A program made the translations under genes and the position numbers. 64,000 bases of DNA. Source: Darksidea phi (lineage: Eukaryota; Ascomycota; Dothideomycetes; Pleosporales; Lentitheciaceae). How positions within the stretch are numbered: position 1 is the stretch's first letter; every line of letters starts with the position of its first letter. The stretch is from contig JASJFT010000029.1 in NCBI GenBank assembly GCA_030770425.1, positions 1-64,000 of the forward strand, read 5' to 3'. Shown here in pieces: positions 1-9,715 of this stretch. Under the pieces are notes generated by a model that saw only the letters and a list, made by a program, of their open reading frames with translations, made no database searches and was not told the DNA's origin.

Positions 1-71
<71 letters not shown>
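1..71. repeat. Poly-C homopolymer, 71 bp
   Basis: An uninterrupted run of 71 C, followed by a short C/G-rich stretch before normal sequence resumes near position 85. It is not the TTAGGG/CCCTAA fungal telomere repeat. A contig-end sequencing or assembly artefact, or a genuine homopolymer that stopped the assembly, are both possible. Confidence 0.9.
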
Positions 72-72
<1 letters not shown>

Positions 73-276
73 CCCCCGCCGGTCCCTTCATTGGCATATC
101 GTGGGCTTCCATCCAAGGGAAGTAAGCTTTGGAAGAGGTGTATTTTCTGCTGGTAGTTTGAGCATTCTTTCTTCCCAAACATGGCATGTCGGCATTTCAA
201 AACCCCGGCAGAAGGCGGAGCGTGGACAAGCGGGTGGAAAGGCGTGCGACACCGACGGCCTGCCTTATCTTACTCG

Positions 277-486
277 TTATGGCGGCAGTACACTCTCATA
301 GGCTTGACTAGTGTGGAAACCGGAGCTTTCGTCGCAGATATCGCGGCAGTTTACGCAAGTACGGTTGTTACGGGCTTCGAGGGTGTACGCTGCATCGTAG
401 AGAAGGAGGAAGACCATGGTGGTAGTAGCCATGTTGATGGTGGACAAGGCGATGGGGAACCCAAGCACACCCGCCGTAAGAGCCAT
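277..486 (-). pseudogene. Possible small secreted-protein fragment, related to the locus at 846-1471
   Basis: A 69-codon reading frame on the minus strand. It opens with a hydrophobic stretch (MALTAGVLGFPIAL) and ends with a cysteine motif (CVNCRDIC). Both parts resemble the neighbouring minus-strand locus, which has MALTPGMFAYPAI near its start and VNCAEIC further on. I infer a diverged or truncated duplicate. The frame lacks the MVKLK-type N-terminus of the neighbour, and no upstream exon was found. It may also be a real short gene with an unrecognised first exon, or a chance similarity over a short length. Confidence 0.25.
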
Positions 487-845
487 GACGGTGGTAAGGA
501 GGTTAAGACAATTAGTTCTAGATGTTGATGTGCTGAGCGCGTGTTAGATGGTTTGGTTTGAAGGAGCGGAGAATTCTATAGGGTATTTGTGTACAGGGAT
601 GACTTTTTCGTTGCTAGTGGGTGGGTGTTGCTTTTTTGCTCCATGTGCAGATTCAGATTTCGTTCTCGTCATAGAGTCTATGCGGGGTTTTACATATACA
701 GTAGCAGTAAAAAAATTATATTGAAGCTCCACATGCGAAAGGGGCAATTATTAAAGTTTCTGCTATTTAGCACCATTTGGATCCACTTTTCATTGGAGTG
801 ACAACATGAACGGCACCGTTGAAGTCTACGAGTTGCATACATTCC

Positions 846-1471
846 TCAGACCCCCAGTAATTGCTCGAGTCCACCAGCTTTGATGAACTGAACCAGTTCT
901 TTCTGGTGCATGTCTTCAATGTTCCAATTTTTAACAAAGACCTGTTTCGGAAAGTAGATCTCGAAGAGCATCCTGCGCTGGTGGCGGTTCAGCTTCTCCG
1001 ACTGTCATAGCAATTATTAGCTGGGATGCGGTCAGGCAGAGATTGAAACAATGCAACTTACTTTATCTTTTTCCGCGCCATGGCAGAGTGTTCCGCAAGC
1101 ACTGTGGTTAAAGACATCGCTCCATGTGTTACAGATCTCTGCGCAGTTTACATGGAGATGTTTTTGTGTTGCATGTGTTCCTCTAGAGCAGGGACTGGTG
1201 GCGGTGGAATGATATCCGGATTGGGAGACGACCCATCCCCGCCTCTAGTATTAGCCTGTCCTCGACTAACAGGTAGAGTGGTTGCGTATGCTGGGTCAAC
1301 ATCTACGCTGGTGCCGGGCGCAACCGAATGGCTACTAGTAAGTGGCGGAGGGATTAGATTAGAATTCGGTATGGTGGCGTTCCAGTCGATTGTGGTTGTG
1401 GGAATGGCAGGGTAGGCGAACATGCCGGGAGTGAGGGCCATGGCGGCGGCGACGGTCTTGAGTTTGACCAT
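846..1471 (-). CDS. Candidate small secreted cysteine-containing protein (gene model incomplete)
   Basis: The minus strand opens at 1471 with MVKLKTVAAAMALTPG, a signal-peptide-like start, followed by about 85 Pro/Thr/Ser-rich residues. A second frame then carries a cysteine-rich segment (VNCAEICNTWSDVFNHSACG). It is joined through a well-formed 60-bp intron at 1002-1061 (GTAAGT donor, CTAAT and CTATGAC branch candidates, ACAG acceptor). The last exon encodes a coherent tail ending GLEQLLGV with a stop at 846. I could not find a phase-compatible splice between the first frame and the cysteine frame, near 1150-1300. Either another intron or a frameshift lies there. The family is not recognised. 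The signal peptide, small size and cysteines suggest an extracellular protein. Confidence 0.4.
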
Positions 1472-1510
1472 TCCGGTGGAATTGCTTGGCTGGCAAACTG
1501 AGGATCAGTA

Positions 1511-2183
1511 TCAGGTTACATGAGACGCACATACGAGAGCGGAACGGTGCACGAAGGAAGACGCGAGTGAATACGTACATACACGTGGAGGATTAAATTG
1601 TCGCAAGGCGTGCTCCTTATCGATAGGAAGGGGACATTGGAGTTTACAAAACAATGGAAGTAGTAGAGAACTTATATCGTCGGTAGAGAAGTAACCTGGG
1701 TAGCCCTCTTCGGCGTCTATATGTCCGGCTGGCCATACCACAAAGATCGTAACGATCTTCGGATGTCGAGTGATGATACCCATGGCTCTTTGAATGATTT
1801 CTCGGTGCAAGCGCGCAGTGTTTGGTAGTGACTGCTGAACCAGGGCTTCTGCAAAGGTCAACACGAGCGTACCATAGAACCGTTTAATCCCGATTAAGGG
1901 AAAACATACACAAGGTTCAAGAAATCTTGAAACTATGAAAATGCTACACTGTTTCCCAGTCGTTACAGAGGCAAGCACCGGTAGCGATGTCGGCGAGCAT
2001 CAATAAATCGCGTTTAGGCTCAGATATAAATGAAGCCTGTGACGCACTACGATACGATACAAGGTTGTCGTAGTTAGTTACCAAATCCAAGGCAACCCGA
2101 CGCAATTCGCTTGCAAAACGGCAAGGTTGTCGGCTGTAATAACCCCCGGAAAGATGCATCTCTTTAGATATCGAATCGAACAT
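1511..2183 (-). CDS. Possible multi-exon hypothetical gene or gene relic
   Basis: Two overlapping minus-strand frames look protein-like. The first starts at 2183 (MFDSISKEMHLSGG) and runs about 75 codons to around 1945. The second, offset by one base, carries a hydrophobic/amphipathic stretch (LHREIIQRAMGIITRHP) between about 1890 and 1700. A single intron near 1860-1960 could join them, for example a GTATGT donor with the TTTGCAG acceptor. However, the intervening sequence has in-frame stops and no clean splice was found. No family is recognised. This could equally be a decayed gene. Confidence 0.25.
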
Positions 2184-2683
2184 GCGCAAGCCTCCCGAAG
2201 GCTGAAGCCAAGAGCCCCATCATCGATGTCCTTTGACTCGCTCTAGTATCACACATTCGGAATAGTGGAAAACGTACAAGAGTAGAATTTGCTACTTCAA
2301 ATTTTTGAAAGACAGCAATGCCGACGTGGGTGACTGAAACGCGAAGTATCGGGGGCCAAGATTGCACCCAACGCTATGTTTGGGACAAAAAGCTGTTGTG
2401 AGATTTTATCACCGCGCCGGAGACCGATCGGATGGCAACCTTAGGGCCGCGGCTTTTGAAAGCTAAACACTAGCAGGGGCTCGTGCTTACATCTAAGTAG
2501 CTAGAAAATGCTTGTCGCAGCTCTTGGCTAGGGGCGTCGCCGTGAGCATTGTAATGAGCCAACAGTGCGCTGCGCCCCTTCCTACCGCATTTCTCATCTC
2601 TGCCGCCCAGTTCTCCTTCGCGACTTTTGTTTTCCCCCGTTCTTTTCGTCCTGTTCGTCTGTTCTGTGTCCTTTCTTCTCGTG

Positions 2684-3947
2684 ATGTTTGCGACAACCCT
2701 TGGCAAACGCAGCATCACTGCAGCCGCCGTGGCGACACTACTTGTAATTGTTTTGACGCTAAGTTTCCACCAGCCCACGTACCAGGCGCTGCGGTACCAT
2801 ACCGGTCTCGACCACAAGGAGTACGACACCCACGGCTTCCTCACGGGCAGCGGGCCCCTTACCGTACCTGACACCGGCAATCAAACCGACAGCAATTCGA
2901 ATAATGAAAAGAAATACGCCTACGTGACGCTGCTGTCCGGCACCGTAGATGCGCCCGAGGATCTCGCAAAGGACAACTACTTCGTTGCAGTGCGCATTCT
3001 GATATGGCAACTCTTGCACAACCCAGGCACCCGCACCAATCATGATGTGATAGTCATGGTAACCCCCTCGGTTACCCAGCACCGCCGCGAGCGACTTGAG
3101 AAGGATGGTGCGACGGTAATGCTCGTCGACTTTGTGCATGGCAACAATGACAAGTGGATCCACGGGGGGGATCCGCGCTGGGCCGACTTGATGACTAAAT
3201 TCCGCGTCTGGCAACTGACGCAGTATGACAAGGTCCTGCTGCTCGACGGCGATTCAATGCTCCGATCATCTCTCGATGGTGTTTTCGATGACCCAGCTAC
3301 TCAGCCCCGAAAGACCGACTTCAAGCACCCCAACGCAACCGTCCTCGATGGCCAAAAGCCCTTCCCCGAAACCTACGTCCTCGCCGCCGGCTCCGAGGTC
3401 TGGGACAGCACACACGAGTTCCCACCCTACCATGGGGGCGGTCTGAAAGGAAAGGGCTATTTCAACGCAGGCTTCTTTATTCTTCAGCCGAACATCGCCG
3501 CTTACGAATATTACACTTCGCTGCTTGACATCAAGAATTCATTTGACCCTACCTACATGGAGCAAAATCTTCTCAACTTCGCCCACAGGTGGGATGGCCC
3601 GATGCCGTGGCAGGAGATCTCGTATACGTGGAATATACGCTGCCCGAACGAGAACGACTTCGAAAAAGGTCTCGTCAGCATGTGCGTAAGCCTAGGGTAC
3701 AAACTGCGTGTCATGTGTCAAAAGTGCTTGCTTTGCATCTCGCAAGTAGGGCTTTTCTAAAGACACGTGGTTACCCACTCTCACTTTACGGACCACGCTG
3801 ACTTAGTATTGACGTAGGCATGAAAAATGGTGGGATCAACCCTACATCTTTAACAACGAAAAGGTCAAACAATGGCTGCGAGCGCAGCGGTGGGAGATGA
3901 AGGGCTGGTATGACGCATGGGATCTGGGTCATGCCTCAAGACAATAA
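2684..3947 (+). CDS. Glycosyltransferase family 8 protein, type II membrane anchored
   Basis: Two exons, 2684-3681 and 3818-3947 (intron GTGCGT..GTAG), encode 375 aa. The N-terminus has a short basic tail and one membrane segment (residues about 9-28, AAAVATLLVIVLTLSF). This predicts a Golgi type II enzyme with its catalytic domain in the lumen. The catalytic part shows the GT8/glycogenin-like fold: an N-terminal strand with AYVTLLSG, and the metal-binding DxD motif in LLLDGDSML. It also has the NAGFFILQP block and a Trp-rich C-terminus. Such fungal enzymes transfer hexose or GlcNAc from a nucleotide sugar; the acceptor is unknown here. An upstream in-frame extension has no ATG, so the start at 2684 is preferred. 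Confidence 0.9.
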
Positions 3948-4262
3948 GACACCTGCTAGCGGCGTCGCGGCATCATTTGTCTTTCATCAACCCTGGTACG
4001 CGATAACCGATCACGTTGATCTCTTTCACGCATTGTTTGTCCAGCACACAATTTGCTTAACAAGACCGTTATCTCTCGTTGCACAATCCATAAAGCCGCT
4101 TCGTATATCTTCCGCTTCACATTCTCTTCCTCTCTTCCTCACTAACAAGCCCCAGGCGTACCGAAAGCACGTACAACTACGCGCATAAACAACAGCTTGC
4201 TCAAACAGTGAATACCCCGGGTACTCTATCATCTCGGACGCGTCACTTGGACCAACACTATA

Positions 4263-4724
4263 ATGGATTCCAACAGCTATGCACACGCTGATTCTAGCCC
4301 CCACCCCACCAAACTTGGGTGGGATCCTCTGGGGAAATTATACGAGTCTCCTCACACGATATACACCCTTCGCGTCTATATTCTTCCACGTCCGCCGCGT
4401 ATTCACGTCTCTCGCGCGTCTCAAAACACGCCTAACTTCGACTGCTCCGAGCCCCAACATCTTGTGTGTATGGAGACAAAGATAGTGAAGATCAAATCGC
4501 AATATTTTCCGCCCGAGGTGCGTTGTGAACACATCTATGGAACTGAGAAGAAGGAATGCAATCATGGGTGTTATGTGCTAGAAAAGGGAGGGTGTGTGAA
4601 GAGGTGGACATGTAAGAGGCACGGGTGTGAAGGGCATGTATACCGGGGAACGGTGAAAAAGGAAGATGATGGGACTGCTTGCTTTGGGAAGAAGGGAGAG
4701 AGAATGGTTTGTGTGGAGACATGA
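4263..4724 (+). CDS. Cysteine-rich small protein, unknown function
   Basis: A 153-codon frame. The last 95 residues hold ten cysteines (for example ECNHGC, GGCVKRWTC, RHGC) with many Lys/Arg, giving a compact disulfide-type or metal-binding appearance. The first 55 residues are Pro/Ser-rich and do not look like a signal peptide, so the true start may be a different exon. A strong inverted repeat follows 21 bp after the stop. No family is recognised. A small effector-like protein is one possibility but is not supported without a secretion signal. Only the cysteine-rich half is convincing. Confidence 0.4.
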   Translation: MDSNSYAHADSSPHPTKLGWDPLGKLYESPHTIYTLRVYILPRPPRIHVSRASQNTPNFDCSEPQHLVCMETKIVKIKSQYFPPEVRCEHIYGTEKKECNHGCYVLEKGGCVKRWTCKRHGCEGHVYRGTVKKEDDGTACFGKKGERMVCVET

Positions 4725-4744
4725 GCGAATACTGTATGATACAT

Positions 4745-4797
4745 GCACTCGGACAAGAATGGAGTGAATATCACCCCATTCTTGTCCAACGCAGTGC
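4745..4797. repeat. Long imperfect hairpin (inverted repeat) after the cysteine-rich ORF
   Basis: The arms GCACT (4745-4749) + GGACAAGAATGG (4751-4762) + GTGA (4764-4767) pair with TCAC (4771-4774) + CCATTCTTGTCC (4776-4787) + AGTGC (4793-4797). The loop is three bases (ATA). The 12-bp block is perfect. It starts 21 bp past the ORF ending at 4724, so it would lie in the 3' UTR as a stable stem-loop. It may be a transcript-end or stability element, or the footprint of a small palindromic element. Confidence 0.7.
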
Positions 4798-5572
4798 CGA
4801 CTCTATATAGGCCATGATTGCTGTACAAATCTCAATGTTGCTTTAACTCTTGGCTAAACCAGTCTTGCAAACTTTTCATCGTGCTTACACCCCTTCCCGT
4901 ATCCACACCTTCACAATATAGAAATTACACCATTCATCTATAGCTGCTTCCATAGGATCGGCCTTGTGCAACAGCTTTGCATGGACGGAAGCTGGATAAA
5001 AACCAGCAAGCGGATCAAGACCGTGGTGGAGTATTTGGCGCCCGCCTATACATCCAAACATCGGATTGGATAAAGTATGCTAGCGCAACATGTTCTGGTC
5101 TTAGGCGTTCTACTAGAATGCTTTGAAACGACTCTGGGCATCTTTGAGAGCATCGGCAGCAAATATATGGAGGCTAGCGCGAAGATTGTCAGGCGTAAAC
5201 CCAAATTGGCCGAGCCTTAGACGTTGGTGATCTTGCGCTGCTTGCCACTGCGCCTTCAACTTTAGTTGCTAGTCATTGTAATCCTTCGTTTGCGATAAAT
5301 TAATCCCGTAGAACTTCTACATTCAAAAAACTCTCTCGGATGTGAATGAATCGCAGAAGCGCAGTATTGATTCATATGGCGAGCGGCGCCACTCTTCGAG
5401 AGAGCCTGTGTTAGCTATAAGCTTCCTGGCTAGAGCTTGGAGATCTCGGAGAGGAGAGGCTTGAAATACATACATCCAGGAAGACAGGATAACACAATTC
5501 CAAATCATAGGATTTAATTCAGCAAAACATGAGTAGATGAATGCTAGATGGTTTCCTCCCCTTTATTCTTGC
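4798..5572. other. Intergenic, no gene seen
   Basis: About 775 bp between the hairpin and the carnosine methyltransferase stop. Only short frames are present, without family resemblance or splice support. Confidence 0.5.
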
Positions 5573-6949
5573 TTACTTCTTTCGCGCGACCCAGAACGAA
5601 GCGCGATACGTACTCTGCAGCATACTCCTCTCGTTCGAGATATAACCCGTCTCCACACTTCCCGGCTCATGCCTTTCCACCTCAAATCCAAAGTGCTTGA
5701 CCAACGCTACCACCTCTTCATCCGTCAGCTCCACTGAACCCGGATCGGCAATTCCCGTGTCGACGTCGTTATCTTTATTTTTATCTCTCTTCTTTTCTTC
5801 GCTTTCATCACCCGAAGATTGAAGCTGCGATGCGTGGTGCCAGAGCAGAGGGCCAAGATTGATCCACAGACCGTTAGGTTTGAGGCAGTTGTGTACTGCT
5901 TCAACGTAGCGTATTATGTTGGGCGCGGTGTCGATGAAGAAGACGGTCGCTACGGCATCAAACGCCTCCTTCGAACTTAGTTGGTTGTAAAGCACGCAGA
6001 AATCGCCTGTGGCCATGCTCATTCGGTCGCACGCAGGAACCTTCTCCACTTTTCCCTCATTCATGAGCTCAGTTCCCGGGTGGACGTCGGGGATAGAGTA
6101 CGTCCTGAACTGGTCTGTACGGGTCAAATGGTTCGAGCAACTCAGTGCAAAAGGCGCTATAGTGTACTGACCGGGGCTTTGGATATGATTGAGAACTAGA
6201 GAGGAAGCCAGGATCTCGTGATAGGAAATTTCGTTTCCTTCGACTGTGTAGCCGGCGCGACAAATATCGAAGACTAGCCTGCCTAGTCCAGCGCCTGGGA
6301 CGAGCACTTTGAGGTCAGACTTGTCCAAATCCAACATGTCCTGTGACTTGGATGTGAATTCCGAGTCCAGCGTGCCGATGATATGATTGAAAGACTTTTC
6401 TCGTTCCACCTTGCCCTCTGCGCTCCACTCTCGATAGAACTGATTGACGCAGCTACGTGCTTTGTCTAGATCCATCTGCGTAGTTTGCACATTCAAATGA
6501 TCCATGACTGTTGAGTAGACCTGATACTCATCATGCGCGGATTTCTCAGCTACAATGGTAGCAACCCATTCGCTGTCTAAACCTGGCGCAACGAAAGTTT
6601 TGAAGCCCGCCATGAAGATGGCTTCCGCGAGCTCGGCATTGGAGTCAATAAGGTCATCAATCTTAGAGAAAGATTCTAGGACTGAGAAAGGGGGCTGCGA
6701 AAGTAGAGTCCAGTGTTGAGATGGAAGGGAGTAGAAAGCTTGACGGCGCACGTGGGTGCTGTTGAAGTGGGCGAGGCGGCGGTATGATCTGAGAAGGAAG
6801 TTAGAAAACCATATACGATACTGAGAACACTGGATACATAGGTGGCACGGGATAGCTTGCCGGAAGGAGTCCAGTACTGATAGGAGGTGGCTTTGCTCCT
6901 CGGGGTCCGCCATGGGGTCAAAGTCGCCCTCCCATTCATTATCTGCCAT
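5573..6949 (-). CDS. Carnosine N-methyltransferase (N2227 / CARNMT1 family)
   Basis: Reading frame of 458 codons from ATG 6949. The product matches the N2227-like S-adenosylmethionine-dependent methyltransferase family (human CARNMT1, yeast YNL092W). Shared features are the N-terminal YRRLAHFNSTHVRRQAFYSL block, a SAM-binding loop VLVPGAGLGRLVFDI (about residues 214-228), GNEISYHE after it, the DAVATVFFIDTAPN segment and the LKPNGLWINLGPLLWH block. Family members methylate the histidine ring of carnosine-like dipeptides. Bases 6789-6848 are probably a 60-bp intron (GTGCCA donor, CTAAC branch point, CTCAG acceptor). It has no stop and keeps frame, so the spliced protein would be about 438 aa. 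Transcribed divergently from the PAC4 gene. Confidence 0.9.
   Translation of the reverse strand: MADNEWEGDFDPMADPEEQSHLLSVLDSFRQAIPCHLCIQCSQYRIWFSNFLLRSYRRLAHFNSTHVRRQAFYSLPSQHWTLLSQPPFSVLESFSKIDDLIDSNAELAEAIFMAGFKTFVAPGLDSEWVATIVAEKSAHDEYQVYSTVMDHLNVQTTQMDLDKARSCVNQFYREWSAEGKVEREKSFNHIIGTLDSEFTSKSQDMLDLDKSDLKVLVPGAGLGRLVFDICRAGYTVEGNEISYHEILASSLVLNHIQSPGQYTIAPFALSCSNHLTRTDQFRTYSIPDVHPGTELMNEGKVEKVPACDRMSMATGDFCVLYNQLSSKEAFDAVATVFFIDTAPNIIRYVEAVHNCLKPNGLWINLGPLLWHHASQLQSSGDESEEKKRDKNKDNDVDTGIADPGSVELTDEEVVALVKHFGFEVERHEPGSVETGYISNERSMLQSTYRASFWVARKK
6789..6848 (-). other. Probable in-frame, stop-free 60-bp intron in the methyltransferase
   Basis: The segment interrupts the conserved SFR..YRRLAHFN block with about 20 residues not expected in the family. 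It ends with TTTTCTAACTTCCTTCTCAG, a textbook branch point and acceptor. The donor (GTGCCA) is weak. Because the length is a multiple of three with no stop, retention would give a longer protein. Confidence 0.65.
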
Positions 6950-7164
6950 GCTACCCTCCTAAACGGCCTTTTCAATGTTCAGGTTCGTTCTTGAACCAGA
7001 GGAAGGCTGGAGAGAGAGTATAGTTGGGGGATATGAGGGCGCGATATATATGTGCTAAGTGGGTGTTAAATCCGAACTAAATCCGACCCCACTAGAGCTC
7101 CATGTCGCGTCAAACGCTTGTGTTATCGTATTGCCCTTTATCCCCAACGCCTTGCATCTCCGCT

Positions 7165-7654
7165 ATGGCCTCCACTGTTATGAATGAGGCGCTTAATGGC
7201 AGCTCCTCTAGCAAGCCAATCGAAGTCGCATTTCCCCTCCCACGCGCCCCGCAAACGAATATTCACCTCCAGCTCCGCGCCAACGGTTCCAACATCCTGC
7301 TCTTCCTCACTACCTCGACACCGGAAGCATCATCTGCCGCGCCACTAGGCTCCTTTGTATACGCGATGCCCAACGTAAGCTTTGAACTCCCCCAGCTGTT
7401 TAAAAGACGGCTGCTGATCAGCTTCTGATTAGCGAGCCTCGCCCGCCGACACCCTCAGCACACCGCTCTTCACGCAAAGCGGCACATTGGACTTCACGAC
7501 GCGACTAGCTAAGGTTCTTGCGAGGAAATTGGTCAAGCCAGTGTATGTCGGGAACTCAACAAGCTTTGCGAGTGCGGGCATGGGTGGGACCGTTGAGGAA
7601 GAGACGGAGGGGTTTCGCAGGATTGTAGAGGTCGTAATGGGATTGTTGGACTAG
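7165..7654 (+). CDS. Proteasome assembly chaperone 4 family protein (PAC4/Pba4-like)
   Basis: Two exons, to 7374 and 7433-7654, with a 58-bp intron (GTAAGC..TTAG). The spliced protein is about 143 aa from ATG 7165; an upstream in-frame ATG at 7102 would add 21 residues of non-conserved character. The C-terminal half carries the family pattern VYVGNSTSFASAGMGG followed by an acidic helix and a final hydrophobic helix (RRIVEVVMGLL). PAC4/Pba4 pairs with PAC3/Pba3 to help assemble the 20S proteasome alpha ring in the cytosol. The assignment rests on the end motif and size. Its start faces the methyltransferase start, so the two share a promoter of about 215 bp. Confidence 0.75.
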
Positions 7655-8592
7655 GAGAAGGAAGGTAATACATGAAAATAGACTTGAGGGGGGAGGGGGG
7701 ATATCGATTGGTCAGTCAAGCGGCTTTTTTTGGGAGGGGGGGACGGCACGCTCAGCGGGCACGCCGACGAGACACGCATCGTGTCGAAACCGACAGCAAT
7801 CTTCCGTCGATGACGGAATCAGCTTGCTTGTGTATCTACCCGAGGCTGCCTGCACCTGATCCAAACGCTGCTTTGCCTTTCCCGATACCCTGGGATGCTT
7901 ATCGGAGGCGGTCGTTGCCAGTGCCAGCAGGAAGCAGCGAGGGTCAGGTGGGGATGCACGAATGGGACGAACGGGACACACGGTGCTTGAAATGATAATT
8001 AGCCCTATGTTCGCATCGTATGTTGACCATCTCGATATCAGGGCCTGGCCCCGGATCAGGGTGATATTGGTACCGCGTTCATGGCTATGCTTGATTCATG
8101 CAATGAAGTCGTCATCAAGTGAGCTACATCTTAAGCGCCTAAAAATGCAGCGGGCCTGCGGGGAGTCAGCACTTAAACAAGACGTCGGTCACCTGGGACG
8201 AAGCGCTCAGTTATGCGATCTAGCGGCACTGGGTGGGAGAGCACTGCCTCCCGGCGCGACAGATATCGACATCATCATCATCATCATCCTCATCATCATC
8301 ATCGACGTCCCCTTCCACCGCATTTTGCCCTGTCCTTGCAATTGGCTGTTCTCGCCACACTCTGATGATGACCATGCGTGCATCCGGCTCTCGGTATGAC
8401 TGACGTGAGCATGCCATGCGCTTGCACATCTGCGCGCGATGCATAAGCGACAATGAGCAATCATGAGAGCGTTGGTAAACGAATGATTGGTTTGCTTCGA
8501 TCTGGCCACGAGACTATCAACACCCGTCCGCCAGGCTCAATGCATTTAACGCCATTTCCATCTCAATTCTCGCATCAGCATCGCATCTGGGC
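7655..8592. other. Intergenic with an ATC microsatellite
   Basis: About 940 bp with no supported gene. It contains an (ATC)n tract at 8271-8303 with one interruption. Frames across it are low-complexity and on both strands, as expected from the repeat. Confidence 0.5.
8271..8303. repeat. (ATC)n microsatellite
   Basis: About eleven ATC units with one CTC interruption. Confidence 0.9.
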
Positions 8593-9715
8593 CTATTCTT
8601 GCGGGTTTACGACGAGTTTACCTTTGGTTTTACCTTCGAAGACATCCATGCTCGCCTGCTGTAAGGCAACAAGACCTCCAGAGACCTTACTGAACCTGGC
8701 AGGTTCTACGAGGCCCTCCCGCAGGACTTTCGGAAGATACTCGCTGTACCACCAGTCCCGCCATGCGCTGTGCTCTTCCCTCTGAGCCGCTTGAGAGAAG
8801 GCCGTGTAAACTCTTTCGACATTAGAAGGCAGATCGACTTGCCCACCAAGCACACTGGCGAACTTTCCCCCCTGGGGTTGCAACAGTGCCGCGAGTGCTT
8901 GCTGCGAGGCTGCATCTCCGCTTGCAGTGAACAGGTATTTGTACGGGCCCAGCTGGCGAAGCCTATCGATTGCGTCTGCAGCTCTGTAATCGATCACCTC
9001 GTTCGCACCAAGCCTCTTCTGGCGTTCGATATCCCGGAGAGACGCAGTGGCAACTACTTTATGCCCGACCTGGAAAGTGTTAAATCGCGTTCAATCATCA
9101 AGTCTCAAGGCGACTCACGCTTTTCGCATACTGCACTGCGTAACCTCCGACGGCTCCACCGGCACCCCAAACCAGCACCTGGTCCTCACTGCTACCGCTT
9201 CCTGGGGTCCCCATCCCGAGGAATAAATGTAGCGCTGCCACCGCCGTCTGCAACGGAAAGTCAACCAAGACTGCTTGCTCGAAAGCTGCATCACCAATCT
9301 GTCACGCAATCAGCGCCGTTTGATCTTTCCAGCTGCAGTTTCCAACCTTCGCTATCGTTTTGACATCGACAATCACCAATTTCTGCCATGTTCCTTCACG
9401 TAGGTTGACGTCTGCTTTCACGTACGCCCTAGTATCGAAAACGACACGATCGCCGACAGTAACGCCCGTCACGCCCTCACCCACCTCCTCAACCGTTCCT
9501 GCGCCGCTGGTCCCAAGCAATGCCGGGTAGCTCTCTGGTGCACCCGCGCCGTCGTAACCAGCGAGCAGCATCTTGGCATCGAGCGGTTGGATAGCAATAG
9601 CGTGGTTCCTGACTAAAACCTCGCCTAGACCTGGATGGCTGGTGTCTACATCCGTCACTTCCAGATGTCTTCCCTTGCTGGGAATGAGAGCGGCCCGATT
9701 TGCGGCAATCATCAT
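8593..9715 (-). CDS. Medium-chain (zinc-type) NAD(P)H oxidoreductase / enoyl-reductase-like
   Basis: Three exons: 9715-9347, 9298-9119 and 9069-8593, giving 341 aa. The introns are 9299-9346 (GTTGGA..CTGATT..GACAG) and 9070-9118 (GTGAGT..CCAG). The N-terminal GroES-like domain has PALLGTSGAGTVEEVG. The Rossmann part has the cofactor loop VWGAGGAVGGYAVQYAKS, then LGANEVIDYR. It resembles the quinone oxidoreductase / trans-enoyl reductase branch of the MDR superfamily, which usually works without catalytic zinc. The substrate is unknown. An in-frame TGA at the end of the first open frame is removed by the 48-bp intron, which restores the conserved AKIGDAAFEQA junction, so the gene appears intact. 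No polyketide synthase lies nearby. Confidence 0.9.

Noticed and set aside
1..71. Telomere
   Set aside because: The repeat is pure C, not the CCCTAA array of ascomycete telomeres.
8207..8509. Met/Asp-rich frames at about 8.2-8.5 kb
   Set aside because: Produced by the (ATC)n microsatellite read in different frames.
9302..9715. Oxidoreductase as a pseudogene because of an in-frame TGA
   Set aside because: The TGA lies within a 48-bp intron with a branch-point-like CTGAT and CAG acceptor; removal restores the conserved sequence.
8593..9715. Part of a secondary-metabolite cluster (trans-enoyl reductase)
   Set aside because: No polyketide synthase, NRPS or tailoring genes lie nearby, and the MDR family has many other roles.
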